A DNA stretch of 6,636 bases from Desulfobacterales bacterium (GTDB lineage: Bacteria; Desulfobacterota; Desulfobacteria; Desulfobacterales; UBA11574). The notes under the pieces are model-generated. The model saw only the letters and a program-made list of their open reading frames with translations, made no database searches and was not told where the DNA came from. The translations under genes and the position numbers were made by a program. This document shows positions 5,006 to 6,636 of the stretch, piece by piece (the first letter of the stretch is position 1; each line of letters opens with the position of its first letter). Location: assembly GCA_030601485.1 (NCBI GenBank), contig JAUVTO010000096.1, positions 1 through 6,636 of the forward strand. Direction: 5' to 3'.

Positions 5006-6319
5006 CTACAGATTTAGTCTGCCCGTTTTCCAGAGTGAAACCACGCTGTAGGTTCTTGCCCAAAAGTTGGCTTTTTCTTCTGCGGGGTACTTAAAAAAAT
5101 CCTGTGTCCAATTAAATGAGGGATTTTGATAGATATCCCGAAGAACGTTTGCAATGTGTTTGGGTTTCCAATGAGCGTGGATGAGAAAATCGTAAACCAG
5201 CCCTATCATATTTTTAGGTTGAAGCGCAGAGGGATTTGGAAAGTAAAGGATATTTTTTGTCCAGTCTGGAATGTTTCCCTCCTTTTTGGCGTACTCCAGA
5301 GCAAACCCCCTGGGAATATCTTCCTGGCTGTCAAAATCCTGGTGAAAAAGATAAAGGTCTGATGATTTATATTCATGAATAAAATCGATCAATGTTTCAT
5401 TGGAACAGGGAATGAAGCCGGAAAATTTCTGTGCGTGATTCGCTGCTTTTTCAAGGTCCCACATACAGTCCAAAATAAAATTAATATTTGTTTCTTCGCT
5501 TGCCGTATTTCCATCAAAGTAAGTCCCGATCACATCTACCAGCGGAGGCTGATGGTATTTACCGTATTTTTCTTGATTTTTTTTATGCAGGCTGAAAGGG
5601 CTTCGAATGGAGCGCATAAAAGGAGATCCTTCACTCCAGGAATTGTCAAAGTTCAGACAGCGATCATGAACATCGGAGATGGTAACCGGAAACAGACCCA
5701 TTGACTCGTTTTCCTTAAAAGCTTCCATGGTAAGAAGGGCAATATATTCGGCAATCTTACCGAGGCCACTGAACACACGAGCCGCATCAAGCGAAATTCC
5801 ATACCAGCGCCGGATGTCATCGGGATCGATGTAATTACATGCCTTAATGAGATCATTTTCCAGATAACCGATTTTCTGCAATTCTTCGCTCGTACTATAT
5901 CCTAAAAGATTTTGAAATAAGATATGTGCACCCGAAGGTGTGTAATCCAGGATATATGGCATACCCCTTGAACGGAAGAGGGTTTCAAGAAAACGAACAA
6001 CAGGAACTGTCTGATCGAAGAATTTCTTCTGGGCGGCTGGGTCCTCATACAGCTTGTGGTTTTCTTCTGCCAGGAAGATCTCGAAATCAATCGGCATTAG
6101 CACTGATTGGGATCTCTCTCCGACAAGAGGGATATGAACCTGAAAACCTCTTTGAAGTGTAAGGTTTTCAAGCTGATGAATCGGTTCTGTTGCTGCTGGA
6201 AAAGCAGGATCATACCCCTCCGTAGCAAGTTCATGGCCCGCCGCAATGACATAATGGCTGAATTGATAGCAATTTTTTAACCGATCAATCACACGGTGGT
6301 AATATTCTTGAGCATTCAT
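5006..6319 (-). CDS. Putative archaeo-eukaryotic primase (AEP)-like protein
   Basis: I do not recognise this 437-residue protein as a named gene, but its motifs suggest a primase/polymerase fold. MPIDFEIF (75-82) resembles the metal-binding hhhDhD/E motif, with D78 and E80. SGAH (129-132), after a predicted strand, resembles the sxH nucleotide-binding motif. VTISD (D216) could be the third catalytic acid. MRSIRSPFSLHKK (235-247) resembles the RxPxSLHxK segment that follows the third acid in archaeal PriS-type enzymes. Order and spacing agree. A helical C-terminal part (about 366-425, including HWKPKHIANVL) could be an accessory domain. There is no CxxC zinc motif, signal peptide or membrane segment, so it is probably cytosolic. 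The start is supported by AAGGGG 9 nt upstream. It stands alone, with no helicase or ligase partner in the window, on the element side of a tRNA att scar. An unrelated conserved protein with chance motif matches remains possible. Confidence 0.6.
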   Translation of the reverse strand: MNAQEYYHRVIDRLKNCYQFSHYVIAAGHELATEGYDPAFPAATEPIHQLENLTLQRGFQVHIPLVGERSQSVLMPIDFEIFLAEENHKLYEDPAAQKKFFDQTVPVVRFLETLFRSRGMPYILDYTPSGAHILFQNLLGYSTSEELQKIGYLENDLIKACNYIDPDDIRRWYGISLDAARVFSGLGKIAEYIALLTMEAFKENESMGLFPVTISDVHDRCLNFDNSWSEGSPFMRSIRSPFSLHKKNQEKYGKYHQPPLVDVIGTYFDGNTASEETNINFILDCMWDLEKAANHAQKFSGFIPCSNETLIDFIHEYKSSDLYLFHQDFDSQEDIPRGFALEYAKKEGNIPDWTKNILYFPNPSALQPKNMIGLVYDFLIHAHWKPKHIANVLRDIYQNPSFNWTQDFFKYPAEEKANFWARTYSVVSLWKTGRLNL

Positions 6320-6636
6320 GATTTCATGCCCCTTACCTCAAATAGAGCCAATGCTGTATTTACATTCCCCCGGCCGTCAATATTTGGAAAAAATCTGCAA
6401 ATAATAGTTCATTTAATTTGCAGAATGCCATAGCCCTCGGGAAGAATATTCCACATTTCACCATAGAGTGCGTAAGACCATCTGAACCGAAATTGGGGAT
6501 ACCTTGCTGTGAGTACAACTTGAAGCCAATTCTTGTTGATTACATATATCATAAGAATGAAATAGGCAAACCCTGCGAAATGGATTTGCCCCTATTGAAA
6601 AACGATATCACACGGATTTTAAGGCTCTGATATTTA
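6320..6636. other. Right-end stretch with one weak small ORF
   Basis: Apart from the ribosome binding site above, I see no confident gene. On the + strand, 6418-6630 is open for 70 codons beginning with TTG. The frame has no Shine-Dalgarno sequence, no ATG start and no motif I know. Its translation contains GIPCCEYNLKPILVDYIYHK and ends in ITRILRL. It could be a small protein, the tail of a decayed gene, or chance. TTGACG on the - strand (6380-6375) could be a -35 for the AEP-like gene, but no good -10 stands 16-18 nt downstream. Confidence 0.35.
6329..6339 (-). promoter_or_regulatory. Ribosome binding site of the AEP-like gene
   Basis: On the - strand GAGGTAAGGGG lies upstream of the ATG at 6319, with its AAGGGG part 9 nt from the start codon. 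Two other ATGs nearby (6326-6324 and 6315-6313) are out of frame, so the 6319 start is the supported one. Confidence 0.6.

Noticed and set aside
5375..5704. 109-codon + strand ORF opposite the AEP-like gene, and other opposing ORFs in 1699-3671
   Set aside because: These are shadow frames of well-supported genes, with no ribosome binding sites or recognisable domains.

Overview
The window looks like bacterial chromosome of moderate to low GC, most likely from a sulfate-reducing or related member of the Desulfobacterota. That placement is inference: it rests on the overall look of the proteins (a BepA-type M48 peptidase, a second-type EF-G, a GerMN protein) and on a dispersed TTTTTACGA-type repeat that I associate with that group. 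It has not been tested by any search.

Left part (1-4324): three genes lie between two clusters of the same repeat family. On the + strand, 162-1562 encodes an exported M48 metallopeptidase with a C-terminal TPR domain (BepA/YfgC-like, outer-membrane protein quality control). Convergent to it, on the - strand, is a two-gene unit: a small exported GerMN-domain protein (4189-3620) overlaps by 4 bp (ATGA) a stand-alone elongation factor G (3623-1590). The EF-G has intact GTPase motifs. The tip of its domain IV differs from canonical EF-G, and no str-operon genes (rpsL, rpsG, tuf) are beside it, so it is probably an additional, specialised paralogue. The left repeat (1-138) is a long imperfect hairpin preceded by the end of a 26-bp tandem unit. 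The right cluster (4234-4324) is three 26-bp tandem units. The probable promoter of the gerMN-fusA unit touches the edge of the right cluster.

Middle (4325-5005): no gene was recognised. A strong bidirectional terminator (4415-4449) lies immediately downstream, in the tRNA sense, of a 45-nt fragment that matches tRNA-Ala(GGC) exactly from the anticodon loop to the CCA end (4501-4457, - strand). The 5' half of the tRNA is missing. This is the classic footprint of tyrosine-recombinase integration into a tRNA gene, so 4457-4501 is best read as one att end of an integrated element extending to the right. Just inside lie three TGCACCC direct repeats (4600-4626) and a perfect 10-bp hairpin with T-tracts (4635-4670).

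Right part (5006-6636): one long - strand gene (6319-5006) encodes a 437-residue protein without an obvious textbook name. It carries a set of motifs resembling the archaeo-eukaryotic primase (AEP) superfamily: DFE, SGAH, a later Asp, and RSPFSLHKK. Read with the att scar, it is a candidate cargo or replication gene of a mobile element, or the remnant of one. The last 317 bases hold only an unconvincing small ORF.
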